Below are positions 1 through 9,432 of a stretch of DNA of 64,000 bases, piece by piece. The translations under genes and the position numbers were made by a program. Source of the stretch: Neobacillus terrae (GTDB lineage Bacteria > Bacillota > Bacilli > Bacillales > Cytobacillaceae); assembly GCF_011393025.1 (NCBI RefSeq), contig NZ_JAAOEO010000007.1, positions 124,001 through 188,000 on the forward strand, given 5' to 3'. The stretch's first letter is position 1; every line of letters starts with the position of its first letter. The notes below the pieces were generated by a model, which saw nothing but the letters and a program-made list of their open reading frames with translations, was not told the DNA's origin and ran no database searches.

Positions 1-6
1 GAAAAA

Positions 7-20
7 TGTTAACGTGTGCA
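7..20. promoter_or_regulatory. cre / LacI-type operator-like site upstream of uxaB
   Basis: The bases TGTTAACGTGTGCA fit the LacI-family pattern TGnnAnCGnTnnCA except for the T after the central CG. The site lies about 30 bases before the uxaB start, so it could be a CcpA (cre) or KdgR-type site for the uronate operon. The promoter is probably outside the window. The assignment rests on motif similarity only. Confidence 0.35.
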
Positions 21-49
21 TAACTAACTAGCGAAGGGAGAGGTGGATT

Positions 50-1528
50 ATGAAATTATTAAGTAAAGAGATCTGCCCAGATTTTCGTAATTACCCTGAA
101 AGGATCCTTCAATTCGGAGAAGGCAACTTTTTAAGGGGATTCGTAGACTGGCAGGTGCAGGTATTAAATCAGAAAACCGATTTTAACGGAAGCGTGGTCG
201 TTGTCCAGCCGAGGGGATCAGAGAAGATTGAAAGGCTTAACCGCCAGGATGGACTTTTCACCCTTTACCTTCAGGGGATTAAAGAAGGGAAGCCAGTGAA
301 TGAACATTTGGTCATCGATTCCATCAGCAGAGGAATTAATTTACACACGGCCTATCAGGACTATATCGAATTGGCCGGCAAGGAAGAGCTTCGCTTTATT
401 GTCAGCAACACGACGGAAGCTGGAATTGCGTTTAATCCTGAAGATAAATTGGAAGATCGTCCGCAGAAGAGTTTTCCAGGAAAGCTGACAGCATTCCTTT
501 ATTATCGGTTTCAGGCTTTTAGCGGTGATGGACAGAAGGGCTGCATAATCATTCCGTGCGAACTCATTGAAAACAACGGTGAAAAACTGAAGGAAATTGT
601 TCTTCAATATGCAAAGGTATGGAATCTCGGACAGGGATTTACTGACTGGGTCAATAATGCAAATACTTTTTGCTCCAGCCTTGTGGACCGGATTGTTCCA
701 GGATTTCCGGAAGATACAATTGAAGAAAAAACGGCTGAACTCGGCTATAAAGACGATTTGTTGGTTGTAGGAGAACAATATCACCTTTGGGCAATTCAAG
801 GTCCCGAATGGCTAAAAAAAGAACTGCCTGTATCGGGAATAGGTCTGAACACTCTGGTTGTTGATGACTTGGCTCCATTTCGTACAAGAAAGGTCAGAAT
901 TTTAAATGGCGCCCATACTACAATGACTGCAGTAGGCTACCTGTATGGACTCAACACAGTTGAAGAAGCTGTAAATGATCCCGAGGTTGGTAATTTTATC
1001 AGAGGCTTCATCTCGGATGAAATTATTCCTACATTGGAAGGTTCAAAGGAAGAGCTTACAATCTATGCTGACGAAGTGCTTAGCAGATTTGCAAACCCAT
1101 ATATCAAGCACTATTTGATGAGTATTTCTCTAAATTCCATATCGAAGTTCCAGGCTAGAAATCTCCCAGCTCTCTTGGATTATGTGAACCAAAATAATGC
1201 CCTTCCAAAACGAATGGTTTTTGCCTTAAGTTCTTTGATTTATTTTTATCGTGGCAAACGGGGCCATGAGGATATTGCCATTCAGGACAGCCCGGAGGTA
1301 TTGGAATACTTTAAGACATTATGGGAGCAGTTTGACAGCAATGCATTTGGTTTCGGTGAATTGTCCAAAAAGGTTCTTAGTGAACAGACACTATGGGGAA
1401 TGAATCTCTTACAGGTTCCGAATCTTTCGGAAGCGGTTTCTGAAAACCTCCAAAGTATTCATAAAAATGGAATCCGTCAGGCCCTAAAAGAACTATTGGA
1501 TAAAGCTATTTTTCAGGAGGGATTGTAA
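50..1528 (+). CDS. uxaB: Tagaturonate reductase (altronate oxidoreductase)
   Basis: UxaB reduces D-tagaturonate to D-altronate with NADH in the cytoplasmic galacturonate branch. The 492-residue protein has the length and layout of polyol-specific long-chain dehydrogenases. A nucleotide-binding region near residues 20-35 contains ILQFGEGNFLRGF, and the family motif KVRILNGAHT lies near residue 281 with the catalytic Lys and the conserved Asn and His. A purine-rich ribosome site (GGGAGAGGTGG) precedes the ATG. The stop codon shares one base with the uxaA ATG, so the two are translationally coupled. It is the first gene of the six-gene uronate operon; no isomerase (uxaC) is in the window. Fructuronate reductase of the same family is the main alternative, but adjacency to uxaA supports UxaB. 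Confidence 0.93.
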   Translation: MKLLSKEICPDFRNYPERILQFGEGNFLRGFVDWQVQVLNQKTDFNGSVVVVQPRGSEKIERLNRQDGLFTLYLQGIKEGKPVNEHLVIDSISRGINLHTAYQDYIELAGKEELRFIVSNTTEAGIAFNPEDKLEDRPQKSFPGKLTAFLYYRFQAFSGDGQKGCIIIPCELIENNGEKLKEIVLQYAKVWNLGQGFTDWVNNANTFCSSLVDRIVPGFPEDTIEEKTAELGYKDDLLVVGEQYHLWAIQGPEWLKKELPVSGIGLNTLVVDDLAPFRTRKVRILNGAHTTMTAVGYLYGLNTVEEAVNDPEVGNFIRGFISDEIIPTLEGSKEELTIYADEVLSRFANPYIKHYLMSISLNSISKFQARNLPALLDYVNQNNALPKRMVFALSSLIYFYRGKRGHEDIAIQDSPEVLEYFKTLWEQFDSNAFGFGELSKKVLSEQTLWGMNLLQVPNLSEAVSENLQSIHKNGIRQALKELLDKAIFQEGL

Positions 1529-3021
1529 TGAAGGATTTTCTCCAAATAAATGAAAAAGATAATATCGTCCTTGCGCTGAAGGATTTAAAAAAAGACACTC
1601 AATTAAATGTAAACGGAACCATTGTCCAGTTAAAAGAAGATATCTATCGAGGGCATAAAATCTCGTTAAAAGATATCCGGGAAGATGAGGATATTGTTAA
1701 ATATGGATATCCAATCGGCCACGCATTAAACTTCATCGCTGCTGGTGAACTTGTCCATACTCACAACGCCAAAACCAATTTATCCGGGACTGAGGAATAT
1801 CAGTATAATCCGGTGAAAACAGAGATCAGTTATGAGAATGAAAATAGAACCTTCAAGGGTTTCCGAAGGGAAAATGGAAGCGTTGGAATCCGGAATGAAC
1901 TTTGGATTGTGCCAACTGTTGGATGTGTAAACGGAATAGCAGAAAAAATCATAAAACGATTTGAGAAGCATGTAGGGGACATTGCTCCGTTTGATAATGT
2001 ACTAGTTTTGAAGCATAGCTACGGCTGTTCCCAGCTGGGAGATGATCATGAAAATACGAAGCAGATTCTGCTAAACGCCGTAAACCACCCGAATGCCGGA
2101 GGAGTGCTCGTTCTGGGACTTGGCTGTGAAAATAACGAATTGCCAGCGTTTCAAAAGGCACTCGGAAAAGTGGATGAACAAAGAGTTAAATTCCTCGTGT
2201 CACAGGCGGTTTCGGATGAAATAGAGGAAGGCTTCAATCTGATCATGGAAATCTATGAAAATGCGAAAAATGACAAGAGGGAAGACGTCCCGCTCTCAGA
2301 GCTTAAGATCGGATTAAAGTGCGGCGGCTCCGACGGATTCTCAGGAATTACAGCCAATCCTCTTTTAGGCAGGTTTTCTGATTACCTAATTGCCCAGGGA
2401 GGGACTACCGTATTGACAGAGGTTCCTGAAATGTTCGGTGCTGAAACGATATTAATGGAACGAGCTGCAAACGAAGAGGTTTTTCATAAAGTTGTCCATT
2501 TAATCAATGATTTCAAGGGTTATTTCCTTCAGCATGATCAGCCGGTCTATGAAAATCCTTCACCGGGCAACAAGGCAGGGGGTATCACAACCTTGGAGGA
2601 CAAGTCACTTGGATGTACGCAAAAGGCGGGAACCTCTACTGTTGTTGATGTTTTAAAATATGGCGAGGTATTAAAGTCTAATGGCCTTAACCTTCTAAGC
2701 GCTCCCGGGAATGACCTGATTGCTTCAACCGCACTGGCTGCGGCAGGCTGCCAGATGGTTCTTTTTACAACAGGAAGGGGAACGCCATTTGGAACCTTTG
2801 TTCCGACCATGAAAATTTCAACTAACACTCAAATTTTTGAAACAAAGCCGCATTGGATTGACTTCAATGCAGGAGTTCTCCTGGAGGATGGGGTTTCTGA
2901 AACTCAGGTAACACAGGACTTCATTGATTATGTCATTAAGGTAGCGAGCGGCAAACTTGTTAACAACGAAAAAAATGATTTCAGGGAAATTTCGATTTTC
3001 AAAAGCGGAGTAACTCTATAA
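1528..3021 (+). CDS. uxaA: Altronate dehydratase
   Basis: UxaA dehydrates D-altronate to 2-keto-3-deoxygluconate (KDG), normally with Fe2+ or Mn2+. The 497-residue protein shows the full two-part layout: an N-terminal SAF-type domain (about residues 1-85) and the large altronate/galactarate dehydratase domain. In the large domain I see SYGCSQLGDD, LGLGCENNE, KCGGSDGFSGITANP and GNKAGGITTLEDKSLGC. It overlaps uxaB by one base. Its product feeds kdgK two genes downstream. Galactarate dehydratase is related, but the operon partners (uxaB, kdgA, kdgK) make altronate the likely substrate. Confidence 0.94.
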   Translation: MKDFLQINEKDNIVLALKDLKKDTQLNVNGTIVQLKEDIYRGHKISLKDIREDEDIVKYGYPIGHALNFIAAGELVHTHNAKTNLSGTEEYQYNPVKTEISYENENRTFKGFRRENGSVGIRNELWIVPTVGCVNGIAEKIIKRFEKHVGDIAPFDNVLVLKHSYGCSQLGDDHENTKQILLNAVNHPNAGGVLVLGLGCENNELPAFQKALGKVDEQRVKFLVSQAVSDEIEEGFNLIMEIYENAKNDKREDVPLSELKIGLKCGGSDGFSGITANPLLGRFSDYLIAQGGTTVLTEVPEMFGAETILMERAANEEVFHKVVHLINDFKGYFLQHDQPVYENPSPGNKAGGITTLEDKSLGCTQKAGTSTVVDVLKYGEVLKSNGLNLLSAPGNDLIASTALAAAGCQMVLFTTGRGTPFGTFVPTMKISTNTQIFETKPHWIDFNAGVLLEDGVSETQVTQDFIDYVIKVASGKLVNNEKNDFREISIFKSGVTL

Positions 3022-3068
3022 CTATTGTTTCTACTAAATTATTGAAATGCCAGCCAAAGGAGGCAGAC

Positions 3069-3722
3069 ATGAAAAAATTAGAGGTATTAACCAGACTATC
3101 AGATTGTGGAGTAGTTGCTGTTGTCAGAGCTGATTCAAAGGAAGAAGCAATTAAGATCTCGGATGCCTGTGTAAAAGGCGGCATTATCGGGATTGAGGTA
3201 ACCTTCACGATTGCGGGGGCAGAAGGTGTGATCCGGGAGCTTGCGTCCCATTATTCCGACCAGACTGAGGTCGTGATTGGGGCAGGTACTGTCCTTGATG
3301 CTGCGACTGCTAGAATCGCGATCCTTGCTGGGGCTCAGTTTATTGTCAGCCCTTGCTTCGATAAAGAAACAGCAAAGCTTTGTAATTTATATCAGGTTCC
3401 ATATATGCCTGGCTGTATGACCATCACTGAAATGAAAACCGCACTTGAATACGGTGCAGATATCGTAAAGTTGTTCCCTGGGAACGCGTTCGGTCCAGAG
3501 TTTATCAAAGCGGTAAAAGCGCCGCTTCCTCAGGTAAATATTATGCCTACCGGCGGAGTAAGCCTCGAGAATGCCGATCAGTGGATTAAAAATGGCTGTG
3601 TAGCTGTTGGAGTTGGCGGAAATCTGGTCGCTCCTGCCAAAACAGGTGAATTTGAAAAAATAACCGAAATAGCAAGGCAATATGTTGAAAAAGTTCAGGA
3701 AGCAAGAGAGGGATTGAAATGA
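3069..3722 (+). CDS. kdgA: KDPG/KHG aldolase
   Basis: This aldolase cleaves 2-keto-3-deoxy-6-phosphogluconate to pyruvate and glyceraldehyde-3-phosphate. The 217-residue TIM-barrel protein has the general-base Glu in GIEVTFT (E43) and the Schiff-base Lys in DIVKLFPGNAFG (K134). I place the start at 3069 rather than the in-frame ATG at 3042 because AAAGGAGG (3056-3063) is correctly spaced only from 3069, and the protein then begins MKKLEVL like its relatives. Its stop overlaps the kdgK start by four bases (ATGA), so the kinase and aldolase are coupled. Confidence 0.95.
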   Translation: MKKLEVLTRLSDCGVVAVVRADSKEEAIKISDACVKGGIIGIEVTFTIAGAEGVIRELASHYSDQTEVVIGAGTVLDAATARIAILAGAQFIVSPCFDKETAKLCNLYQVPYMPGCMTITEMKTALEYGADIVKLFPGNAFGPEFIKAVKAPLPQVNIMPTGGVSLENADQWIKNGCVAVGVGGNLVAPAKTGEFEKITEIARQYVEKVQEAREGLK

Positions 3723-4732
3723 AAAAGGTAGTCACTCTAGGGGAAATCATGCTTCGCTTTTCGACAGCTACGGGAGAAAGACTTGCCCAGGCAAATGAAT
3801 TAACGGTGAATTATGGAGGGGCAGAGGCAAATGTCGCTGTTTCCCTCTCTCATTTCGGTTTCGAATCTTATTTTGTTAGTAAGGTGCCTGAGAACCATTT
3901 AGGAACAGGAGTCGAAAGGCATTTAAGGTCGAATGGGGTACATACAGACTTTCTGCTAAAGGGCGGGGAGCGCCTTGGCACCTATTATCTTGAAACGGGC
4001 ATAGGGGAAAGAAGCCCTCAGGTCATATATGACAGGAAGTACTCAAGCTTTTCGCAAATGGACACAGATGAAATCAGCCTGGAGGAAGTTTTAAAAGATG
4101 CTTCCTTGCTTCATGTATCAGGAATCACTTTGGCCCTTTCTGCAGAGATGAGGGAGCTGGTCCTTTCCGCACTAAAAAAAGCGAAGGAGTATGGTGTCAA
4201 AAACAGCTTTGATTTTAACTACCGTGGTAAGCTGTGGAGCCAGCAGGAGGCTGGCGAGGCAATCCTGCCGCTGCTTCCATACATCGATATTTGCTCCTTT
4301 GGAAGATTGGATGCCATACATCTGCTCGGAATGGCTTCACCAAATCAGCCGCTCTCACAGACAGAAGAACTGAAATACTATTATAAAAAGTTCTCGGAAG
4401 AATATCCGAATATCCAGTACATCAGCTCTACATTCAGAAGTGTGAAATCAGCTTCAAGTAACGACCTGCAGGGCAATTTATTTGCCAATGGTGAACTATA
4501 CCAATCAAAGGTCCACCACATTGAACCAATTGTCGACCGTGTCGGTGGCGGGGACGCATTCGCTGCAGGTGTGTTGACCGGGATTCTAGAAGGATGGGAG
4601 CCTGAGCAAACCATTGCTTTTGCAACCGCAGCTTCTGCTTTAAAACATACAGTTCATGGCGATTGCAATGTTTTTTCAAAAGATGAGGTGTTTGGCTTCG
4701 CCAATACCGAATCAGGGAAAATAGTTCGTTAA
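3719..4732 (+). CDS. kdgK: 2-keto-3-deoxygluconate kinase
   Basis: KdgK phosphorylates KDG to KDPG with ATP, just before the KdgA step. The 337-residue protein is a PfkB/ribokinase-family kinase. The N-terminal substrate region contains NYGGAEANVAVSLSHFG, and the C-terminal PfkB signature DRVGGGDAFAAGV carries the catalytic Asp and anion hole. Its start overlaps kdgA by four bases. Several kinases of this family differ only in substrate, so the assignment to KDG rests on the operon. Confidence 0.92.
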   Translation: MKKVVTLGEIMLRFSTATGERLAQANELTVNYGGAEANVAVSLSHFGFESYFVSKVPENHLGTGVERHLRSNGVHTDFLLKGGERLGTYYLETGIGERSPQVIYDRKYSSFSQMDTDEISLEEVLKDASLLHVSGITLALSAEMRELVLSALKKAKEYGVKNSFDFNYRGKLWSQQEAGEAILPLLPYIDICSFGRLDAIHLLGMASPNQPLSQTEELKYYYKKFSEEYPNIQYISSTFRSVKSASSNDLQGNLFANGELYQSKVHHIEPIVDRVGGGDAFAAGVLTGILEGWEPEQTIAFATAASALKHTVHGDCNVFSKDEVFGFANTESGKIVR

Positions 4733-4760
4733 AATTTTTCAGAACAAAGGAGAAATGTAA

Positions 4761-5591
4761 ATGGAAACCCGTTACGCAATCCACCCTGAGGATATGAAAA
4801 GATATACAACGGATGATTTAAGAAGAGAATTTCTTGTTGAAACCATTTTTGAGGCCGGCAAGATACATTTAACCTACACACATAATGACCGGATGATTTT
4901 TGGCGGCGTTACCCCTGCGGAAGAAGAACTGACAATAAAGCTCGACAAGGAATTGGGAGTTGAATACTTCCTTGAGCGCCGGGAGCTTGGAATTATCAAT
5001 ATCGGCGGTGAAGGAATGGTTATCCTGGACGGAACTGAATATGACCTGCAGGGCAGAGATGGGTTATACGTAGGAAAAGGTACAAGAGATGTAAAATTCC
5101 GTTCGAAGGATAGTAATAATCCTGCCAAATTCTATATCAACTCCACCCCAGCACACCATTCCTATCCAACAGTAAAAATCGATATCAACAAGATTACTCC
5201 TTTGGAAACTGGGGAGCCAGGGACATTGAATGAGCGTAAAATTTATCAGTATGTCCATCCGAATGTGTGCGAGAGTGCGCAGCTCCAAATGGGACTTACC
5301 ATGCTTTCCCCGGGAAGTGTATGGAATACGATGCCATGCCATACTCATGAACGCCGCATGGAAGTTTACCTCTATTTCGAAATGGAACCGGATACCCGTG
5401 TATTCCACTTTATGGGAAGGCCTGACGAAACAAGGCATTTAGTCATGAAAAACGAGCAGGCAGCCATCTCCCCAAGCTGGTCCATTCATACTGGTACGGC
5501 TACAAGCAATTACACCTTTATTTGGGGCATGTGCGGTGAAAATATCACTTATACCGACATGGACCATGTAAAAATGGAAGAATTGAGATAA
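4761..5591 (+). CDS. kduI: 5-keto-4-deoxyuronate isomerase (DKI isomerase)
   Basis: KduI converts 5-keto-4-deoxyuronate, released from unsaturated pectin oligomers, to 2,5-diketo-3-deoxygluconate. The 276-residue cupin-fold protein matches the family length. It has the metal-binding stretch PCHTHERRMEVYLYFEM, with the paired His and Glu ligands, and a conserved SIHTG near the C-terminus. A strong ribosome site (AAAGGAG) precedes the ATG. With kduD downstream it gives the cell an unsaturated-uronide branch that joins the galacturonate branch at KDG. Confidence 0.95.
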   Translation: METRYAIHPEDMKRYTTDDLRREFLVETIFEAGKIHLTYTHNDRMIFGGVTPAEEELTIKLDKELGVEYFLERRELGIINIGGEGMVILDGTEYDLQGRDGLYVGKGTRDVKFRSKDSNNPAKFYINSTPAHHSYPTVKIDINKITPLETGEPGTLNERKIYQYVHPNVCESAQLQMGLTMLSPGSVWNTMPCHTHERRMEVYLYFEMEPDTRVFHFMGRPDETRHLVMKNEQAAISPSWSIHTGTATSNYTFIWGMCGENITYTDMDHVKMEELR

Positions 5592-5643
5592 ACGTTCAGG
5601 ATACTAAAACCTGTTTGGAAATATGCTGAATGGAGGAAATAGA

Positions 5644-6426
5644 ATGAGTAAGGTACAAACATCATTTTCGCTCGATTTCTTTAATTTGAGAGGAAAAGTG
5701 GCCATTGTTACGGGAGGCAACCGGGGATTGGGCCAGGCTTATGCTGTAGCTCTTGCAAAAGCCGGTGCTGATCTGTTTGTTGTTTCACGAAGCGAGGATT
5801 GGCAGGAGACGAAGGATTTGATTGAAGTGACAGGACAGCGTGCTGTGTTTTTTCAGGCAGACTTAAGCGACAGACAAAAAGTGAAACAAGTTGCAGTTGA
5901 ATGCAAAAAGGAATATGGAAGAATTGATATTCTCGTAAATAACGCGGGGACGATCCGACGCGCACCTATTACTGAATACAAGGAGCAGGACTGGGATGAT
6001 GTCATGGAAGTGAACATCAATTCTGTCTATCTTTTAAGCCAGGAAGCAGCAAAAGTAATGGTGGAACAAAAATCCGGAAAAATCATTAACATTGCCTCCA
6101 TGCTCTCCTTTCAGGGCGGGAAATTCGTTCCTCCTTATACGGCGAGCAAGCATGCTGTTGCGGGACTTACAAAGGCTTTTGCAAATGAGCTTGCTGAATA
6201 TAATATCCAAATAAATGCTATTGCACCAGGATATATTGCAACAGATAATACCGCACCTATACGTTCAGATGAAAAGCGCAATGCAGAAATTCTTTCCCGT
6301 ATTCCGGCTGCCCGATGGGGTGAAACTGCTGACCTAATGGGAGCAGTAGTGTTTTTGGCAAGTGATGCCTCCAACTACATGAACGGGCATGTTCTGGCCG
6401 TTGACGGCGGCTGGCTCGCCAGATAA
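5644..6426 (+). CDS. kduD: 2-dehydro-3-deoxy-D-gluconate 5-dehydrogenase
   Basis: KduD reduces 2,5-diketo-3-deoxygluconate to KDG with NAD(P)H. The 260-residue classical short-chain dehydrogenase has the cofactor motif TGGNRGLG (about residues 23-30), NNAG, a catalytic Ser in NIASM and the YTASK active-site motif. An in-frame ATG exists at 5623, but GGAGGAAA lies between it and 5644 and fits only the latter. It is the last gene of the uxa-kdg-kdu run and is followed by a terminator-like hairpin. Confidence 0.92.
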   Translation: MSKVQTSFSLDFFNLRGKVAIVTGGNRGLGQAYAVALAKAGADLFVVSRSEDWQETKDLIEVTGQRAVFFQADLSDRQKVKQVAVECKKEYGRIDILVNNAGTIRRAPITEYKEQDWDDVMEVNINSVYLLSQEAAKVMVEQKSGKIINIASMLSFQGGKFVPPYTASKHAVAGLTKAFANELAEYNIQINAIAPGYIATDNTAPIRSDEKRNAEILSRIPAARWGETADLMGAVVFLASDASNYMNGHVLAVDGGWLAR

Positions 6427-6469
6427 TGGGCTAAACTCGGATGCATGAAAAGGAAAAATCAAGGTCTGT

Positions 6470-6507
6470 CCAGTAAGCTTCTAGAAGCTTTACTGGAAGT
6501 CTTTTTA
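6470..6507 (+). terminator. Rho-independent terminator after kduD
   Basis: The arms CCAGTAAGCTTCT and AGAAGCTTTACTGG form a long stem with one bulged base, followed by CTTTTTAT. It lies 45 bases after the kduD stop and ends the uxaB-kduD unit. Confidence 0.75.
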
Positions 6508-6682
6508 TATTTATGCCAGTTCGTCCTGTTATCAATTGAGATTTAAGCGGAAGCCAAAGTATAAGGAGCCTCCATGCTTTCCCTGCCGCATTTTGTGGTT
6601 TTACTTTCCTTGATTGTTTGAGAGGAAAAGCAGATGGAAAGAATAATAATCCCGGACTTCAAGGAAAAAGGAGGATTATTTT

Positions 6683-7003
6683 ATGGCTCTCTTATTTTAC
6701 TCAGCAACACTCATTTTTGCTGCTTTAATTGTATTTGGCCCCCATTTCTTTATGAAAAAAACCTTAATATTAAAAAATAAAAATCAGTACTATGATGCTT
6801 TGGAACAGCTTGAAAAGGACTCTAATAATGAGGAATTAAAATTAGAAGCATGGGAATTGGGCCGTGAATTTTACGGATCTGCAAGGATTACCGGCAAAGC
6901 TACTAATTTTGATGAAGCAATAATAAAATGTCAAATCACTGCATCATGTGAAACCAATGAAATAGAAATACAGTTTTATCCAAGTAATTCAGAAAGAGTA
7001 TAG
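6683..7003 (+). CDS. Small membrane-anchored hypothetical protein
   Basis: I do not recognise a family. The 106-residue product starts with one hydrophobic segment (about residues 3-23), followed by a basic stop-transfer run and a polar, mostly helical domain containing DALEQLEKDSNNEELKLEAW. A good AAGGAGG ribosome site sits just before the ATG. It is the first gene after the kduD terminator and directly precedes the cupin-uxuA-uxuB unit, so it may be co-transcribed. Nothing in the sequence ties it to uronate metabolism. Confidence 0.65.
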   Translation: MALLFYSATLIFAALIVFGPHFFMKKTLILKNKNQYYDALEQLEKDSNNEELKLEAWELGREFYGSARITGKATNFDEAIIKCQITASCETNEIEIQFYPSNSERV

Positions 7004-7046
7004 AGTAAAAAAATTTATGATGAAGAGAAAGGAGTGTCAACATAAT

Positions 7047-7373
7047 ATGTTTGTTCAAGGAAATCAGGTACAGCCAGTTGAAGCCGGAGAGGGAGCAGTA
7101 CGAAAGCTTTTAGGCAGGGGTGGCAGTCTTATGATGGCTGAGGTTGCCTTTGAAAAAAACGCAGTAGGAGCCATTCATTCACATCCCCACGAACAAATAA
7201 GCTATATTGTTCAGGGCAGTTTCGAATTTAACTTAGATGGAGATATTCAAATCGTTAGAAAGGGAGATAGCATCTATATCCCTTCAAATATAAAGCACGG
7301 AGTAAAAGCACTTGATGATGATTCCATAATCCTTGATGTCTTTACGCCGCAAAGAGAGGATTTTGTTTACTAG
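7047..7373 (+). CDS. Cupin-domain protein, KdgF-like
   Basis: This is a 108-residue single-domain cupin. The metal-binding motif HSHPHEQISYIVQG and the second motif IPSNIKHGVKA are both complete. Small cupins of this size beside uronate genes are usually KdgF-type proteins, which linearise unsaturated uronates to 5-keto-4-deoxyuronate, the substrate of KduI encoded upstream. That role is inference from context. I chose the ATG at 7047, with AAAGGAG at 7028-7034. An ATG at 7017 is in frame but lacks a ribosome site. The gene ends 43 bases before the preferred uxuA start. Confidence 0.8.
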   Translation: MFVQGNQVQPVEAGEGAVRKLLGRGGSLMMAEVAFEKNAVGAIHSHPHEQISYIVQGSFEFNLDGDIQIVRKGDSIYIPSNIKHGVKALDDDSIILDVFTPQREDFVY

Positions 7374-7416
7374 ATTAATATGTTCATATAAAGAAAAGAG
7401 CAGGGAGGGCAAAGAT

Positions 7417-8496
7417 ATGAGGATGGTATTCAGATGGTATGGAGACGGGAATGACCGCATCCCCCTCCATCATATCAGGCAAATTCCGGGAGTAGAAGGT
7501 GTGGTATGGTCTCTTCACGATATTGCAGCGGGTGAAGAATGGCCAATGGAAAGAATTTTGGAAGTGAAAGAACAAGCAGATCAACACGGGCTGAATATCG
7601 AAGTTGTAGAAAGTGTTAATGTTCATGAGGATATTAAGTTAGGGCTTCCTACTAGAGATATTTTTATTGAAAATTATAAAAGGACGATTGAAAAGCTCGC
7701 AAAAGTGGGTGTTAAGGTTATTTGTTATAATTTTATGCCTGTATTTGATTGGACAAGAACGGAACTATTTAAAGAAATGGAAGATGGATCTACAGCACTG
7801 TTTTTTGAAAAAGCGAAAATAGAGGAAATGGATCCTATGGAACTAGTAGAAAAAATTGCTGGTAATTCTGACTTTTCAATGCCTGGATGGGAACCAGAGC
7901 GCCTAAAGTATCTTTCACAGCTGTTTGAAGCATATAAGAACGTTTCTACTGAGAAGTTATGGGAAAATCTGCAGTATTTTTTAGAAAAAATCATTCCTGT
8001 TGCTGAAGAAAATGATATAAAAATGGCCATTCATCCGGACGATCCGCCATGGCCTATATTTGGGCTCCCAAGAATTATAACCAATAAGGAAAATATCCAA
8101 AGACTATTAAATCTTGTTGATAGTCCGTATAACGGTGTAACGCTGTGCAGCGGTTCTTTAGGAGCTAATCCCGATAACAATATTGTAGAAATGATAGAAG
8201 AATTTGCTGACCGTATTCCTTTTGCCCATATTCGTAATGTGAAAATATATGAAAATGGAGATTTTATTGAAACCTCCCATCGCACCGGTGATGGCAGCGT
8301 AGATATTTACGGCATCGTAAAGGCTTATCATAGCAAGGGATTTACGGGGTATGCGAGACCGGATCACGGCAGACATATCTTTGATGAAGAATGCCGGCCG
8401 GGTTATGGGCTGTATGACAGGGCGCTGGGGATTATGTACCTTTGGGGGATTTGGGATTCCTTACAGAGAATGAAAGAGGAGGAATTGCAATGCTAA
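7417..8496 (+). CDS. uxuA: Mannonate dehydratase
   Basis: UxuA dehydrates D-mannonate to KDG in the glucuronate/fructuronate branch. The 359-residue TIM-barrel protein shows the family landmarks [21 protein letters not shown] near the start, [38 protein letters not shown] and [11 protein letters not shown], including the conserved His and Cys metal ligands. The open frame extends upstream to 7333, but CAGGGAGGG precedes 7417 and the family begins there. Its last codons overlap the uxuB start. Confidence 0.95.
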   Translation: MRMVFRWYGDGNDRIPLHHIRQIPGVEGVVWSLHDIAAGEEWPMERILEVKEQADQHGLNIEVVESVNVHEDIKLGLPTRDIFIENYKRTIEKLAKVGVKVICYNFMPVFDWTRTELFKEMEDGSTALFFEKAKIEEMDPMELVEKIAGNSDFSMPGWEPERLKYLSQLFEAYKNVSTEKLWENLQYFLEKIIPVAEENDIKMAIHPDDPPWPIFGLPRIITNKENIQRLLNLVDSPYNGVTLCSGSLGANPDNNIVEMIEEFADRIPFAHIRNVKIYENGDFIETSHRTGDGSVDIYGIVKAYHSKGFTGYARPDHGRHIFDEECRPGYGLYDRALGIMYLWGIWDSLQRMKEEELQC

Positions 8497-9338
8497 GCAT
8501 ACATAAAAACCTGCAAGGAAAAGTAGCTGTCGTTACTGGTGGCAGCGGTGTTCTTTGCAGTGCCATGGCAAAAGAATTAGGAAGACAAGGCGTTAAAGTG
8601 GCAATCCTCAATAGGAATGCTGAAAAAGGTGAAGCGGTTGCTGCTGAGATTAGAGAAGCCGGCGGAGAGGCTATGGCTCTTTCATGTAATGTATTAAATG
8701 TTGAAGAGGTCAGGAAAACAGAGCAAATCATTTCTGAAAAGTGGGGAGCCTGTGACATTCTTATCAACGGTGCCGGTGGAAACCATCCTGAGGGAATAAC
8801 CACAAATGAAACGTTAAAGTTGGAGGATTTGGAAAATCAGGAAATCAAAACATTTTTTGATTTAACCCCAGAAGGATTTGGTTTTGTGTTTAACTTAAAT
8901 ATACTAGGGACACTGATTCCAACTCAGGTTTTCTCTAAAAAAATGGTTAATCAAAAGGGTGCCGTTGTTATTAATATGTCCTCGATGAGTGCACCAAGCC
9001 CAATGACCAAGGTTCCAGCATATAGTGCGGCAAAAGCTGGAATAGAAAACTTAACCCAGTGGCTCGCGGTCCATATGGCTGAGGTAGGAATAAGGGTAAA
9101 TGCAATTGCCCCCGGCTTTTTCTTAACCGAGCAAAACCGCAATCTGCTCACGAATGAAGATGGTTCTTTAACGGACCGGTCAAATAAAATTCTGGCGCAT
9201 ACCCCTATGAGGAGATTTGGAGAACCGGAAGATCTCCTTGGGACGCTTCTCTGGCTCGCTGATGAGAGCGCCTCCGGATTTGTTACCGGCATTACTGTTC
9301 CAGTTGATGGTGGATTTATGGCTTACTCAGGAGTTTAA
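8490..9338 (+). CDS. uxuB: Fructuronate reductase, SDR type (D-mannonate oxidoreductase)
   Basis: This enzyme would reduce D-fructuronate to D-mannonate, supplying UxuA. The 282-residue protein is a classical short-chain dehydrogenase with TGGSGVL, a NGAGGNHP loop, NMSSM and YSAAK, and the long insert typical of SDR proteins annotated as mannonate oxidoreductase beside uxuA in Bacillus. It is unrelated to the long-chain enterobacterial UxuB, so the name follows function and neighbourhood. The ATG overlaps the uxuA stop by seven bases, with AGAGGAGG just upstream. Confidence 0.85.
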   Translation: MLSIHKNLQGKVAVVTGGSGVLCSAMAKELGRQGVKVAILNRNAEKGEAVAAEIREAGGEAMALSCNVLNVEEVRKTEQIISEKWGACDILINGAGGNHPEGITTNETLKLEDLENQEIKTFFDLTPEGFGFVFNLNILGTLIPTQVFSKKMVNQKGAVVINMSSMSAPSPMTKVPAYSAAKAGIENLTQWLAVHMAEVGIRVNAIAPGFFLTEQNRNLLTNEDGSLTDRSNKILAHTPMRRFGEPEDLLGTLLWLADESASGFVTGITVPVDGGFMAYSGV

Positions 9339-9357
9339 ATTTTGATATAAGGAGAGA

Positions 9358-9387
9358 AGAACGGAATTTTATTTCGTTCTTTTTTTG
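9358..9387 (+). terminator. Rho-independent terminator after uxuB
   Basis: AGAACGG and TTCGTTCT form a short stem followed by seven T residues. It lies 20 bases after the uxuB stop and ends the cupin-uxuA-uxuB unit. Confidence 0.7.
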
Positions 9388-9432
9388 TAGGCTATATTTA
9401 ATATTAATGTTGATTTTTAAAATAATGTTGAT

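Noticed and set aside
4434..4784. 116-residue minus-strand frame antisense to kdgK
   Set aside because: It is a shadow of a well-supported gene in another frame.
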